DNA of 64,000 bases from FEB-25 sp963726315 (GTDB lineage: Bacteria; Chloroflexota; Anaerolineae; Anaerolineales; UBA4823), in contig CAVSBZ010000001.1 of assembly GCA_963726315.1 (NCBI GenBank), forward strand, positions 682,001 to 746,000, written 5' to 3'. The position numbers were made by a program, and so were the translations under genes. Positions 1 to 7,799 of the stretch are shown piece by piece. Below the pieces are notes generated by a model, which saw nothing but the letters and a program-made list of their open reading frames with translations, was not told the origin of the DNA and ran no database searches. How positions within the stretch are numbered: the first letter of the stretch is position 1; each line of letters opens with the position of its first letter.

Positions 1-387
1 GGCGGAAGGCGAGTAATAATCCTTCGCTATTTGACGCATCTGATCCACAACCGAACCGCGCTCAAGATACACAATCGGGGATCCCAGCCATTCCAGGAGG
101 GGAGGATTGGTTTTTCTGAGGAGTTTTAGCGCTTTTTTTATGTCCCATCCACTGATATCCAATTGATCGATGATGGGAGTCTCAAGTACATCCTTTTTTT
201 CATCGATGGATAGATACCATTCGACTGGACGAATGTAGATGTGTCGCACATCGTAATCGCTGTCTTGTGATGGAAAACCCCACGCGCGGCTGCCAGATTC
301 GCAGGCATAAACGATGCGGATATTCTCAGTGGCTTCAATTTCAGCCAGGCGGGAGCAGATTAGCTGTCGCATTCTCTCGGGGAGCAT
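1..387 (-). CDS. RlaP-type nucleotidyltransferase, C-terminus cut by window edge
   Basis: The first 129 residues are visible; the gene runs out of the window at base 1. Residues 30-48 read ESGSRAWGFPSQDSDYDVR, the nucleotide-binding GSRAWGF and metal-binding DSDYD motif of the COG3541/RlaP nucleotidyltransferase family (DNA polymerase beta fold). Members are predicted nucleotidyltransferases, sometimes found beside RNA ligases; the substrate is unknown. The ATG at 387 is chosen because the protein reads cleanly from it; upstream there is only a weak GGAA sequence. It lies downstream of the VOC gene on the same strand, separated by a terminator, so it is probably transcribed on its own. Family assignment is confident, function is not. 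Confidence 0.8.
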   Translation of the reverse strand, partial: MLPERMRQLICSRLAEIEATENIRIVYACESGSRAWGFPSQDSDYDVRHIYIRPVEWYLSIDEKKDVLETPIIDQLDISGWDIKKALKLLRKTNPPLLEWLGSPIVYLERGSVVDQMRQIAKDYYSPSA

Positions 388-524
388 ATTTCCATTACAG
401 AATAAATCAGGTTAAATTGGGATAGGTTACTAAGCTCGATTATGCCATAAAACAATAAAAAGCGCCCTCATCTTGAGGACGCTCATCATTTTTAGGATCA
501 TCTTTATGTGTTTTCGCGTTGAGC
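388..524. other. short intergenic stretch holding one terminator
   Basis: No gene is visible between the nucleotidyltransferase start and the VOC stop. The only structure is the hairpin at 450-482. Confidence 0.5.
450..482 (-). terminator. rho-independent terminator of the VOC gene
   Basis: Arms at 462-470 and 474-482 pair over 9 bp with one G-U wobble and a 3-nt loop. Read on the minus strand the hairpin is followed by a T-rich tail at 450-461. It lies downstream of the VOC gene. Confidence 0.7.
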
Positions 525-887
525 TTACATCTCCATTGGGCTCATCAGCTGAAAATAGTTGCCCTCAGGGTCAGCGAAGGTGGCAATCCATCCACCGCCC
601 ATCTGGTACGGTGCCTGTATGACTGCCCCACCGAGCGCTTTGATCCGTTCAAATTCCTCTTTCACCTGGGCAGTCTCAAAATTCAGCATAATTCTACCCG
701 GGTCCTTTGTGTTTCCACCCATCTCAGAATGCTCCAGCACGCCGAAGTAGCTGGCTCCCACCTGCCAGCCGTAGAATCCATTCTCAGGGTCGGTCATTTC
801 TGGGGGCTTTCCAAGGACCTTTTCATAGAAGGCTGCCAGGGTTTTGGTTTGTTTTGTTCCGATCATAATTGAATTCAGGTTCAACAT
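525..887 (-). CDS. VOC family (glyoxalase/bleomycin-resistance fold) protein
   Basis: A 120-residue single-domain protein with the repeated beta-alpha-beta-beta-beta layout of vicinal-oxygen-chelate proteins. It begins with MIGTKQTKTLAAFYEKVLG and ends with DPEGNYFQLMSP, the usual terminal strand with a metal-ligand Glu. Such proteins are small cytosolic dimers that can be dioxygenases, isomerases or drug-binding resistance proteins; the substrate cannot be told from sequence. It is a single gene followed by its own terminator. Confidence 0.85.
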   Translation of the reverse strand: MLNLNSIMIGTKQTKTLAAFYEKVLGKPPEMTDPENGFYGWQVGASYFGVLEHSEMGGNTKDPGRIMLNFETAQVKEEFERIKALGGAVIQAPYQMGGGWIATFADPEGNYFQLMSPMEM

Positions 888-964
888 TTCCCACTATCCT
901 TTCCAATTGTAAATCTTTATAGCTTATCTAAATTGTCCAAATATTGTTCTATTATATTCCATTT

Positions 965-1201
965 TTACACTTTCACACTGTATTGTCTTAACCATTCCGC
1001 AATCTCAGTCAGAGAGAGATGAGACTGTGCGCAAGCAAGGTTAAACCGAACCATTTCGTGGTAAGTTACATCCAGATGAAAGCCATTGACCCTCAGGAAC
1101 AATGCCGTCGAGGTTATTGCTAAACGTTTATTTTCGTCTGCAAATGAAGGGTTCCGAACCAATGAATCCATTAGGGCAGCTGCTATCGGAATATCAAGCA
1201 T
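965..1201 (-). pseudogene. truncated Doc/Fic-type toxin remnant
   Basis: These 78 residues match the C-terminal half of death-on-curing (Doc) toxins: NPSFADENKRLAITSTALFL followed by RVNGF corresponds to the Fic-motif helix HxFxDxNKR and the next helix. The catalytic His position is not His here (Pro/Asn in this stretch). The N-terminal 50 or so residues of Doc are absent, and a TAG stop lies one codon before the ATG-proximal codon. No Phd-like antitoxin is visible next to it. It is most likely a decayed toxin; a shortened functional relative is possible but less likely. Confidence 0.6.
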
Positions 1202-1560
1202 TGGCTAGCTGGGAATCAATCGCCATAAATTACAGATGTGTTAACCGAGGTTAACCGATTATTTGATAAACTACATCCAAAGATGTTGCGTAAGGAATTT
1301 GGCAGACAGTTAAAAAGAATATAGACCCGGACTAGGCGTTACAAACCATGCTGCTAGAGTATGCCAACATAGCTCGATGGAGGCATTCTACCAACTAATG
1401 AAATTTGCTTTCCATCACTCGGGGTATATTGGGCCAGTAGCAAAATCTGGAAACTCAGGCACGGTCAATAATTTATTTAGAAAAAATTGTATAAGGTAGA
1501 GTTGCAAACTCTTAACGCTAATTAACTCAAATAGTCACTGATATCTCATTAACAATCAAG
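1202..1560. other. AT-rich gap without an intact gene
   Basis: No convincing gene. A short plus-strand frame ending at about 1324 (reading DKLHPKMLRKEFGRQLKRI) looks like the tail of a lost gene, but I cannot name it. A GTTAACC/GGTTAAC pair sits at about 1239-1256. Confidence 0.35.
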
Positions 1561-2802
1561 ATGAAAGAGAAACATCCAATCATTAAGAGAGGAATAATCA
1601 CCTTAGTAGGAATTTCATTTTGCATTGCTGCAATTTATCTTATAGGTACACGGATTGCTTTTATAGAATATTCCACCGAGGATTTACAACAAGATTATTT
1701 TGCTGCAAAGCATTTCGTTAATCATGAATCTATCTATTCTGATTTAGTCTATGCTAATTATCACCCGCCTTTGACAGCTCTCCTGTTAGTGCCATTATCA
1801 TTCCTGTTATATAAGGATGTTGTAATTATCTGGACCTTGTTGTCAATTATTCTTTATCTTATAACCTGGTGGTTGCTTTATAAGGAATTAAAAATTCATT
1901 TTCCACTCGAATATGCGCTGGTATTCCTTGGGTTCATTTTATGTTGGCATCCTTTTTTGTTAAATATTGGTCTAGGTCAGTGGTCAATTCTAATCGGGTT
2001 TTGTATTGTGATTTGCTGGCTTTGCTTGCGTCACGATAGAAATATACTTGCAGGTATTTTCCTGGGCTTAGCCTGCTTGATTAAATTAACTCCTGGCTTG
2101 CTCATCGTATATCTGCTGTTTACGAAGCGTTGGAAAACGTTGGTCACTTCGATTTTGGTGATCATTGTAGGAACACTAATATCAGTATTGATCTTGGGTC
2201 CAAAGGAGGTTACCTATTATTTTACGTCAGTCCTTCCGCGAAATACAAGTATATTCAATACTTATCCGCAAAATTATTCAATATTAGGATTTCTCGGAAA
2301 ATTTTTCGTAAATGGGGATTGGGTAAAGCCAATTATTATCAGCCCCATTCCTATAAATATCGTAGCACTCATTCTAGATATTGTTATGTTGATCATTCTG
2401 ATTAAAATAATGCATCGCTTGCCTAATGATACAGATAACAATGATATCAAATTTTCACTATAAATAATTGCAATGCTCTTTATATCCCCAATTTCCTGGC
2501 AACATAATTTAATTCTATTGACGATACCAATATGTTTACTATTGAATAATATTTTAAAAAAGAAATTTAACTATAAATATGGATATGGACTATTGATATG
2601 CGTGATATTCCTACTCTCTCTCCCCGATATTCAAGTTGGTCGGTTATTAATGAGCCTAGCCCTTCCAAATCGATTGCAATGGTACTTTGGCATAGGGTTT
2701 CTTTTCTATGATGTTGGATTAATAATCCTATGGTTTCTGCTCCTGCAATCCAGGAAAGTTGAGGTAGAAAAAACTCCAATGCAATCGAATTCTTGTTTTT
2801 AA
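1561..2802 (+). pseudogene. GT87 (DUF2029) polyprenol-linked mannosyltransferase-like protein with in-frame TAA
   Basis: Two frames, 1561-2463 (300 residues) and 2473-2802 (109 residues), lie in the same reading frame. Only the TAA at 2461-2463 interrupts one protein of about 413 residues. The N-terminal part has many membrane helices, an early QDYFAAKHF segment and YHPPLTALLL, typical of the DUF2029/GT87 family of membrane alpha-mannosyltransferases that use polyprenyl-phosphate-mannose. After the stop the sequence continues directly with the family motif ISPISWQHNLI. Base composition is much richer in A and T than the flanks, suggesting acquired DNA. It is a nonsense pseudogene unless the stop is read through or is an assembly error. 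Confidence 0.8.
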
Positions 2803-3093
2803 AACACAGCCACCAAGCACTAACCACGATCAGTCACAAACCACGGTACATATATTGCGAACAAGAACGAAAGTTATGAATAAAATATTCACAATTACAT
2901 TATTATTGTCATTATTTTTATGATACTGACGATTGATTCAAATCAGTTCTGGGGAATAGCCCGCAATACCACCCAATTGGTTCCCAATAAGGTGCTGACA
3001 TTATAGAATAAAATAATCTCCGACGTGGTAACGTTTGGGAAACAATCCGAAATGATTCTGGTAGTTAGTAACCCTTGAGGATTACAAGCTGCA

Positions 3094-3124
3094 AAAATAG
3101 CGCCCACCACGTGGAGAGCGCTTG
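3094..3124 (-). terminator. relic copy of the DUF35 terminator
   Basis: A degenerate GCGC-type hairpin that corresponds in position to the intact terminator at 4231-4262. It precedes the relic C-terminus in the same arrangement, so the duplication covered both. Confidence 0.45.
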
Positions 3125-3142
3125 AGGTTTCACAAAAAAATC

Positions 3143-3300
3143 TTACTGCAGTAATGGTCTGAACTTATACCCGTATACAATGATACCCCTTTCATCGCCG
3201 TCCGAGCACAGCCTGTAGGTGACCATCTCGATCGCTATTCCAATCTCCGCTCTCAGGTTGTGCGATCGATACAATTTAGGTGAGTTGTCTAACAGCTACC
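3143..3300 (-). pseudogene. relic of a DUF35 OB-fold/zinc-ribbon gene (3' end)
   Basis: On the minus strand 3143-3254 reads EIGIAIEMVTYRLC followed by SDGDERGIIVYGYKFRPLLQ and a stop. This is nearly identical to the C-terminus of the intact DUF35 protein at 4283-4681. Further upstream the match shifts frame (an MVAVRQLT stretch around 3280-3303 parallels the MITAQLT of the intact copy) and then fades. It is a decayed partial duplicate about 1 kb from the functional copy, or the remains of an older neighbouring paralogue. Confidence 0.75.
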
Positions 3301-3338
3301 ATTGTAACGGGGATCATGATTGATCGTTTTAGCATATG

Positions 3339-3381
3339 GTCTGGACATGGATCATATTTGTTGGTCAGAAGTTGTCCAGAC
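3339..3381. repeat. inverted repeat with 9-bp arms
   Basis: GTCTGGACA at 3339-3347 is the exact inverse of TGTCCAGAC at 3373-3381, with a 25-nt spacer. It lies about 80 bp upstream of the secreted-protein gene. It could be an operator or a transcript hairpin; no role is proven. Confidence 0.5.
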
Positions 3382-3461
3382 GTCTCCATTGAGGTAAAAT
3401 GGTAGAGGAAGATCGAGATAATGACAATTAATCAGCCAATGGGTGAGAGAAGGAGAATAAA

Positions 3462-4082
3462 ATGAAGAAAATTACATTACCTTTAATCATAATTTTATTA
3501 CTTGGCATTCTGGTTTTTGGAGTAAGCCTGGCATTAGCCAATACGATATATTTACCCATTGTAGACAGAGCGCCGAATACACCCACGCCAACACCAACCT
3601 CGACGCCGACTCCCACACCAACCCCAAATCCGAACCCCGTGGCAATTCCGAATGGAGGTTTTGAAGAAGGTCACGTTTCCTGGCACGAGTATTCGAGTGT
3701 AGGACATATAATCATCCTCCAAAATAGCGATATTGCCCATAGTGGTAGCTGGTATGCGCAGATGGGCGGCACAAACAATGATATCGACTCGATTGATCAG
3801 ACGGTCACTGTCCCGGCTGATCATCCATACCTGTCTTTTTGGCGTTCGATTGCCTCCTTTGAAACGGTTTGTGGAAATGATGTGTACAAAATTACTGTCA
3901 ATAACAACGTGATTGATAATTATCCACTATGTCAGTCAAATAATTCTGGTTGGCATCGGAAAGCATATGATTTACACGCGTATGCTGGACAATCTGTAAG
4001 TCTCGTCATCCGGGTGGAGACAAATTCATCCAATCTCAGTACCTTACTTGTGGATGATTTTGAATTTCGGGTGAACCCATAA
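3462..4082 (+). CDS. secreted protein: signal peptide, Thr-Pro linker, jelly-roll-like domain
   Basis: A 206-residue protein. Residues 1-26 are a classical signal peptide (KK, then a long hydrophobic run ending in ALA). YLPIV follows, then a Thr-Pro-rich linker (about 38-60) and a C-terminal beta-rich domain that starts IPNGGFEEG and ends TLLVDDFEFRV, the pattern of carbohydrate-binding-like beta-sandwich modules. The product should be exported. The ligand is unknown, but binding to glycan or the cell surface is plausible. A good AGGAG ribosome site precedes the ATG. It stands alone, at the end of the AT-rich stretch. Confidence 0.75.
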   Translation: MKKITLPLIIILLLGILVFGVSLALANTIYLPIVDRAPNTPTPTPTSTPTPTPTPNPNPVAIPNGGFEEGHVSWHEYSSVGHIIILQNSDIAHSGSWYAQMGGTNNDIDSIDQTVTVPADHPYLSFWRSIASFETVCGNDVYKITVNNNVIDNYPLCQSNNSGWHRKAYDLHAYAGQSVSLVIRVETNSSNLSTLLVDDFEFRVNP

Positions 4083-4230
4083 GGCGGTATGCACTACATA
4101 AGTGACCTAGCGCGGAGAAACGGAGGTCCTCATACACAAATCTCATTCTCAGCGGTCTCAGCAGTAAACCGACTTTTTGAGGTAATTTTCGTAATCTACT
4201 AGATGCAAAGGAATCATAAGACGGTAGATT

Positions 4231-4262
4231 AAAACAAAAACGCCCTCCATCTGGAGAGGGCG
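4231..4262 (-). terminator. rho-independent terminator of the mevalonate cluster
   Basis: Read on the minus strand, CGCCCTC and GAGGGCG arms are followed by TTTTTGTTTT. It lies 20 bp beyond the DUF35 stop and closes the HMG-CoA synthase-thiolase-DUF35 gene set. Confidence 0.8.
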
Positions 4263-4282
4263 TAAAATTTCAGATTGAATTC

Positions 4283-4681
4283 TTACTGTAGCAACGGTCT
4301 AAACTTGTACCCATATACGATGATCCCCCGCTCGTCACCATCTGAGCGCAGCTTGCGGGTGACCATTTCCACCGGCATGCCAATTTCAACCTTCTGGCTG
4401 CCCAAATCGGTCAGCTGGGCGGTGATCATCGGACCTTCTTGCAGCTTTACCAAAGCTACCGTGTATGGTACGTTGGATTCGTACCCAGCAGGAGCATCAT
4501 AGATGGTGGTATATGAAAATACCTCACCTTTCCCACTAAACTGGTATTCATTACGGGCTTCCTGCCCACAATTGGGGCAAATATCACGCGGCGGGAACAG
4601 CTTGGCATCACAATGTGGGCAAACTTCTCCAACCAGAGCATAACGCTGCTTCTTCAACCGCCAATGGCGAGGGATTTCCAT
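4283..4681 (-). CDS. DUF35 OB-fold/zinc-ribbon acyl-CoA scaffold protein
   Basis: A 132-residue protein with the DUF35 layout: an N-terminal rubredoxin-like zinc ribbon (CPHCDAKLFPPRDICPNC) followed by an OB fold ending in YGYKFRPLLQ. In archaea, DUF35 proteins bridge acetoacetyl-CoA thiolase and HMG-CoA synthase and channel the intermediate; the neighbours here are exactly those two genes. The ATG at 4681 is preferred to a TTG at 4687 because the AGGAG sits 9 nt upstream of the ATG but too close to the TTG. A partial relic copy lies at 3143-3300. Confidence 0.85.
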   Translation of the reverse strand: MEIPRHWRLKKQRYALVGEVCPHCDAKLFPPRDICPNCGQEARNEYQFSGKGEVFSYTTIYDAPAGYESNVPYTVALVKLQEGPMITAQLTDLGSQKVEIGMPVEMVTRKLRSDGDERGIIVYGYKFRPLLQ

Positions 4682-4848
4682 AATCAATATCTCCTTATTT
4701 ATTAGCTTTCGATGCTAACTATAGCCATTGGTCGCTATCAATTCCTATCAGGTTGCCTTTTTTGGACCTTGCACGTTTGAAAGGTGGTTAAAGTTGTATC
4801 CCCGCCTTAACTCTTAGCGTTCAAAGATAATAAAAACCTGCCCGATTT

Positions 4849-6006
4849 TCACGCCACCTCCAATATGTGTGTGACTGCCGAGGCCGCCGGACCTGCCAGG
4901 CACTGGATGAGCGCCCGCCGGGCACCTTTGACCTGGTTTTCACCCGCCTGGTCGCGCAACTGAAGAGCTGCCTCTACGGCTTGATACACCCCGGTTGCCC
5001 CGCCCGGGTTGCCGCGCGCTTTGAGACCACCAAAAGTGGCGATGGGCAGCTCGCCATCGCGTTCCAGCTTGCCCTCCTGGGCCAACTTCCAACCCTCACC
5101 TCGCTCAGTAAAACCCGCCGCTTCCAAGACCAGGGCTGCATAAATGGAATATGAGTCGTAAAGCTCGAACAGGTCCACATCCGCTGGTAATAGACCTGCC
5201 TGCCGGCAGGCTTTTTCGACGGAGCGGCGGGCAGCGTCGAATGCGAGTGGGTCCGGGCGGTCATGGATTGCCAGGCGGTCGGTGACCAGGCTGGAGCCGG
5301 TGATGCGAACCTGTGGCGCAGCAAAGCCAGGTGGCAGGAATTCAGGCAGCGTCAGGATCAGCGCGGCGGCGCCGTCTGCCACGGGGGCGGTGTCGAAAAG
5401 GGTCAGTGGGTCACTCAACGGGTCAGCGCTTCGATAAGCTTCCAACGAGACCGTGTTGTGGTAAATGGCGTGGGGGTTGGTGAGTGCGTTGGCATGTGCC
5501 AGGATAGGGAAGCCGGCAAAGACGTCATGGGTCACCCCATACTCATGCATATAACGGCGCATTAGCAGGGCTGCCTGGGCATTGGGGGTGAGACCCTGCA
5601 CGGCTTCATAATCACTATCCTCACCCAGCATCTGCATCGACTCAGCACCCGGGCCAAGCTGGTCGGTTACTTTTTCGATCCCCACCACCAGGGCGACTTT
5701 TGCCTGACCCGATTTTATGGCAAGGTAACCCATACGCAAAGCTGCACCACCTGAGGCCCCACCTGCCTCAATCGTGGAAGCTTCGATGCCATTCAAACCG
5801 CCATAATCAGTGATGAGCGCACCCAGGTGAGCCTGGTGTGAGGCTGAAGGGGCAATCATATTCCCGACGAACAGGATGTCGGGTCGTAGACCGCCTGCAT
5901 CTTGGATGGCGGCTTCCAAAGCCATCAATGCCAGGTCGCGCAAGGAAATATTGTAATGTTCACCGACGTCCGTCTGACCGACGCCTGCAATGACGACTTC
6001 ACTCAT
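4849..6006 (-). CDS. thiolase-fold protein of the HMG-CoA synthase cluster, catalytic residues altered
   Basis: A 385-residue SCP2/archaeal-type thiolase. By position it should supply acetoacetyl-CoA to the HMG-CoA synthase encoded 23 bp upstream. The fold motifs are present, but the active site looks degraded: the nucleophile motif usually written ACASGG reads AGGASGG (Gly83 at the Cys position), the HDxF loop reads ELYDSYS (Tyr283 for His), and GGLKxxGHPxGATG reads GGLKARGNPGGATG (Asn333 for His). It may therefore be a structural or non-classical partner and not a working thiolase. A 167-bp gap separates it from the DUF35 gene. Family is certain, activity doubtful. Confidence 0.85.
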   Translation of the reverse strand: MSEVVIAGVGQTDVGEHYNISLRDLALMALEAAIQDAGGLRPDILFVGNMIAPSASHQAHLGALITDYGGLNGIEASTIEAGGASGGAALRMGYLAIKSGQAKVALVVGIEKVTDQLGPGAESMQMLGEDSDYEAVQGLTPNAQAALLMRRYMHEYGVTHDVFAGFPILAHANALTNPHAIYHNTVSLEAYRSADPLSDPLTLFDTAPVADGAAALILTLPEFLPPGFAAPQVRITGSSLVTDRLAIHDRPDPLAFDAARRSVEKACRQAGLLPADVDLFELYDSYSIYAALVLEAAGFTERGEGWKLAQEGKLERDGELPIATFGGLKARGNPGGATGVYQAVEAALQLRDQAGENQVKGARRALIQCLAGPAASAVTHILEVA

Positions 6007-6029
6007 GGTGTGGTAATCCCCTTATCGGT

Positions 6030-7121
6030 TTATTTCATAGCCAGTTTGCCACGGTAGCGCACATACGTCCCGTAATCAATCTCGGTGCGCCGGGCTATGT
6101 AGTCTTGTGTCTTGGGAGCGCGGTCGCGCTTTTCAAGGATAGCCTCGGTGACGCGGATGGCGAAGGCATCCGAGCCTGCGCCGGAGCCGAAGGAGACCAT
6201 GAGGATAGTATCTCCCGGCTCGGCGATATCCAGGATAGCCGTCAGGCCGATCAACGCCGCACCGGCATAAGTGTTCCCGATAACCGGCACCAGCAGCCCC
6301 GGAGCGATCTGTTCCTTGGTGAAACCAAGCTGGGCTGCCACCCGCTGGGGGAACTTGGCATTGGGTTGGTGGAAGACTGCCCACTTGTAATCCTTGGCGG
6401 TGGTATTGGTAGCTTCCATCAGCGCCTGGGCGGCCTCGATGATATGCTTGAAATAAGCAGGCTCCCCGGTGAAGCGCTGACCGTGCTCAGGGTATTTCTG
6501 ATATTCACGGCGCCAAAAATCGGGGGTGTCGGTAACATAAGAATAGGAGCCTTCGAACACTGCCAGGGCTTCTTCAGCCGGGCTCAGCAGGTAAGCCGCG
6601 CCACCTGCGCCGGCAGTATATTCAAGGGCATCGCCCGGGCGCCCCTGGGCAGTATCCATGCCAATCGCCATGGCGTAATGAGCCATGCCTGAACCGACGA
6701 AACCAATTGCTGCAACCATGGCCTCCGTGCCGGCTTTGCAGGCAAATTCCCAATCAGCTGCTTGCACGTACGGCACTGCCCCGATCGCCTCGGCAACAAT
6801 GGTCGAGGTTGGTTTGACCGCGTAGGGGTGCGATTCTGAGCCTACCCACACGGCGCGGATATCCTGTGCATGGATGCCGGCACGCAGCATGGCATTGCGG
6901 GCAGCTTCGATCGACATGGTTGCCACGTCCTCGTCCAATCCTGGGACGGCTTTCTCCTTGATTGGCAGCCCGCCCGCGCCATCCGTCCAAATGCGCGCCA
7001 CTTCTTTGGCAGGCAGGCGGTAGCGAGGCACATAAGCGCCATAGCCGATGATCCCCACCGGATGGGAGGGTTTCAGCAGCATGGGTTTGAGGTTCGATTG
7101 AGGCATTTCCATATCATTCAC
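6030..7121 (-). CDS. hydroxymethylglutaryl-CoA synthase, archaeal type
   Basis: A 363-residue synthase that condenses acetyl-CoA with acetoacetyl-CoA to HMG-CoA, the committed precursor of the mevalonate route to isoprenoids. The expected catalytic triad is visible: Glu96 in VGSESHPYAVKP, Cys128 in WEFACKAGTEAM, and His251 in AVFHQPNAKFP. Length fits the archaeal-type family (about 350 residues). An AGGAAG ribosome site precedes the ATG at 7121. It is the first gene of a synthase-thiolase-DUF35 set, the same trio that forms a channelling complex in archaea. HMG-CoA reductase is encoded 660 bp upstream on the same strand. Confidence 0.93.
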   Translation of the reverse strand: MNDMEMPQSNLKPMLLKPSHPVGIIGYGAYVPRYRLPAKEVARIWTDGAGGLPIKEKAVPGLDEDVATMSIEAARNAMLRAGIHAQDIRAVWVGSESHPYAVKPTSTIVAEAIGAVPYVQAADWEFACKAGTEAMVAAIGFVGSGMAHYAMAIGMDTAQGRPGDALEYTAGAGGAAYLLSPAEEALAVFEGSYSYVTDTPDFWRREYQKYPEHGQRFTGEPAYFKHIIEAAQALMEATNTTAKDYKWAVFHQPNAKFPQRVAAQLGFTKEQIAPGLLVPVIGNTYAGAALIGLTAILDIAEPGDTILMVSFGSGAGSDAFAIRVTEAILEKRDRAPKTQDYIARRTEIDYGTYVRYRGKLAMK

Positions 7122-7403
7122 TTCCTTCTAATGATCCTGCACAATTGACAGCATATAACTGAAGTTACCTATCTATAGTGGGTATTATTTTTTATAAGTT
7201 ACTTTCCAGACATTCGGACTGAAGTTCGGTTACACAATTTTTGTCTGATATTTTGAAAGTTCCTGCTATCGAATTATCGTTTTGTAGGAGATTGCCACGC
7301 CACAAGAAGAGCACTTGTGGCACGCAATGACATGAAGTATTTGTGTTCTTCCTATATTTAGTCCAAGTCTAAGACTATAAAGTATATCATTATCCTTTTA
7401 GGG
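7122..7403. other. intergenic stretch upstream of HMG-CoA synthase
   Basis: No gene. It must hold the promoter of the HMG-CoA synthase gene. AAGTTAC-like words recur at about 7163, 7197 and 7223, possible regulator sites, and a dispersed repeat lies at 7210-7332. Confidence 0.4.
7210..7332. repeat. dispersed repeat shared with 53365-53490
   Basis: Both places carry TTCGGACT(g/a)AAGTTCGG and, 70-90 bp further on, an AGATTGCC...CCRCAAGAA...ACACTTG-type hairpin segment. The similarity is imperfect but follows the same order. Such short hairpin-bearing repeats are common between genes in this type of genome. Confidence 0.4.
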
Positions 7404-7799
7404 TCAGGATCTGGCAGTAGCGGTTTTGAGCAACAGGCGTGCCAGGGCACCACCATAAGCCCCAATGAACGCTGGGATGAGGGCGATGAATGAAGCATAC
7501 CAACCTGGCTCGACTGGAATGACAGGAAGATAGCCCACTGATCGGGCAAGCAAATACCCAACCGGCAGGCATGCCCCAGTTACCAATGCCCACAACCAGG
7601 CACGAGCTGGTACCAGGAACCCAAGAAGGAATGTAACCATCAGGATGACCAGGACTGCCGCCTGGGGTTCGTCGTTGCGCGAATCGACCCACCAGGCGAA
7701 TATTCCTCCCGCTAATGCCAGGACGAAGCAAATCCAGGGGAGAAGCTTCTTCAAGGGTCTTTTTTCACTAAGAAAGCTGCTCACCTTTTCTTCTGCCAT
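7404..7799 (-). CDS. small integral membrane protein, unknown function
   Basis: A 131-residue protein with a charged N-terminus and four predicted hydrophobic helices (about 20-38, 46-63, 65-85 and 98-125). It resembles no family I can name. Its start overlaps the end of the HMG-CoA reductase gene by 19 bp, so the two are probably translated from one transcript. The pairing hints at a membrane role linked to isoprenoid supply, but that is only inference from position. Confidence 0.6.
   Translation of the reverse strand: MAEEKVSSFLSEKRPLKKLLPWICFVLALAGGIFAWWVDSRNDEPQAAVLVILMVTFLLGFLVPARAWLWALVTGACLPVGYLLARSVGYLPVIPVEPGWYASFIALIPAFIGAYGGALARLLLKTATARS

Larger units (their letters stand above)
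2803..3461. other. intergenic stretch with a relic gene and an inverted repeat
   Basis: About 660 bases without an intact gene. It contains the DUF35 relic at 3143-3300 with its relic terminator at 3094-3124, and the inverted repeat at 3339-3381. I see nothing else supportable. Confidence 0.5.

Noticed and set aside
4681..4687. TTG start two codons upstream for the DUF35 gene
   Set aside because: The AGGAG would be only 4 nt away, whereas the ATG at 4681 has normal spacing.
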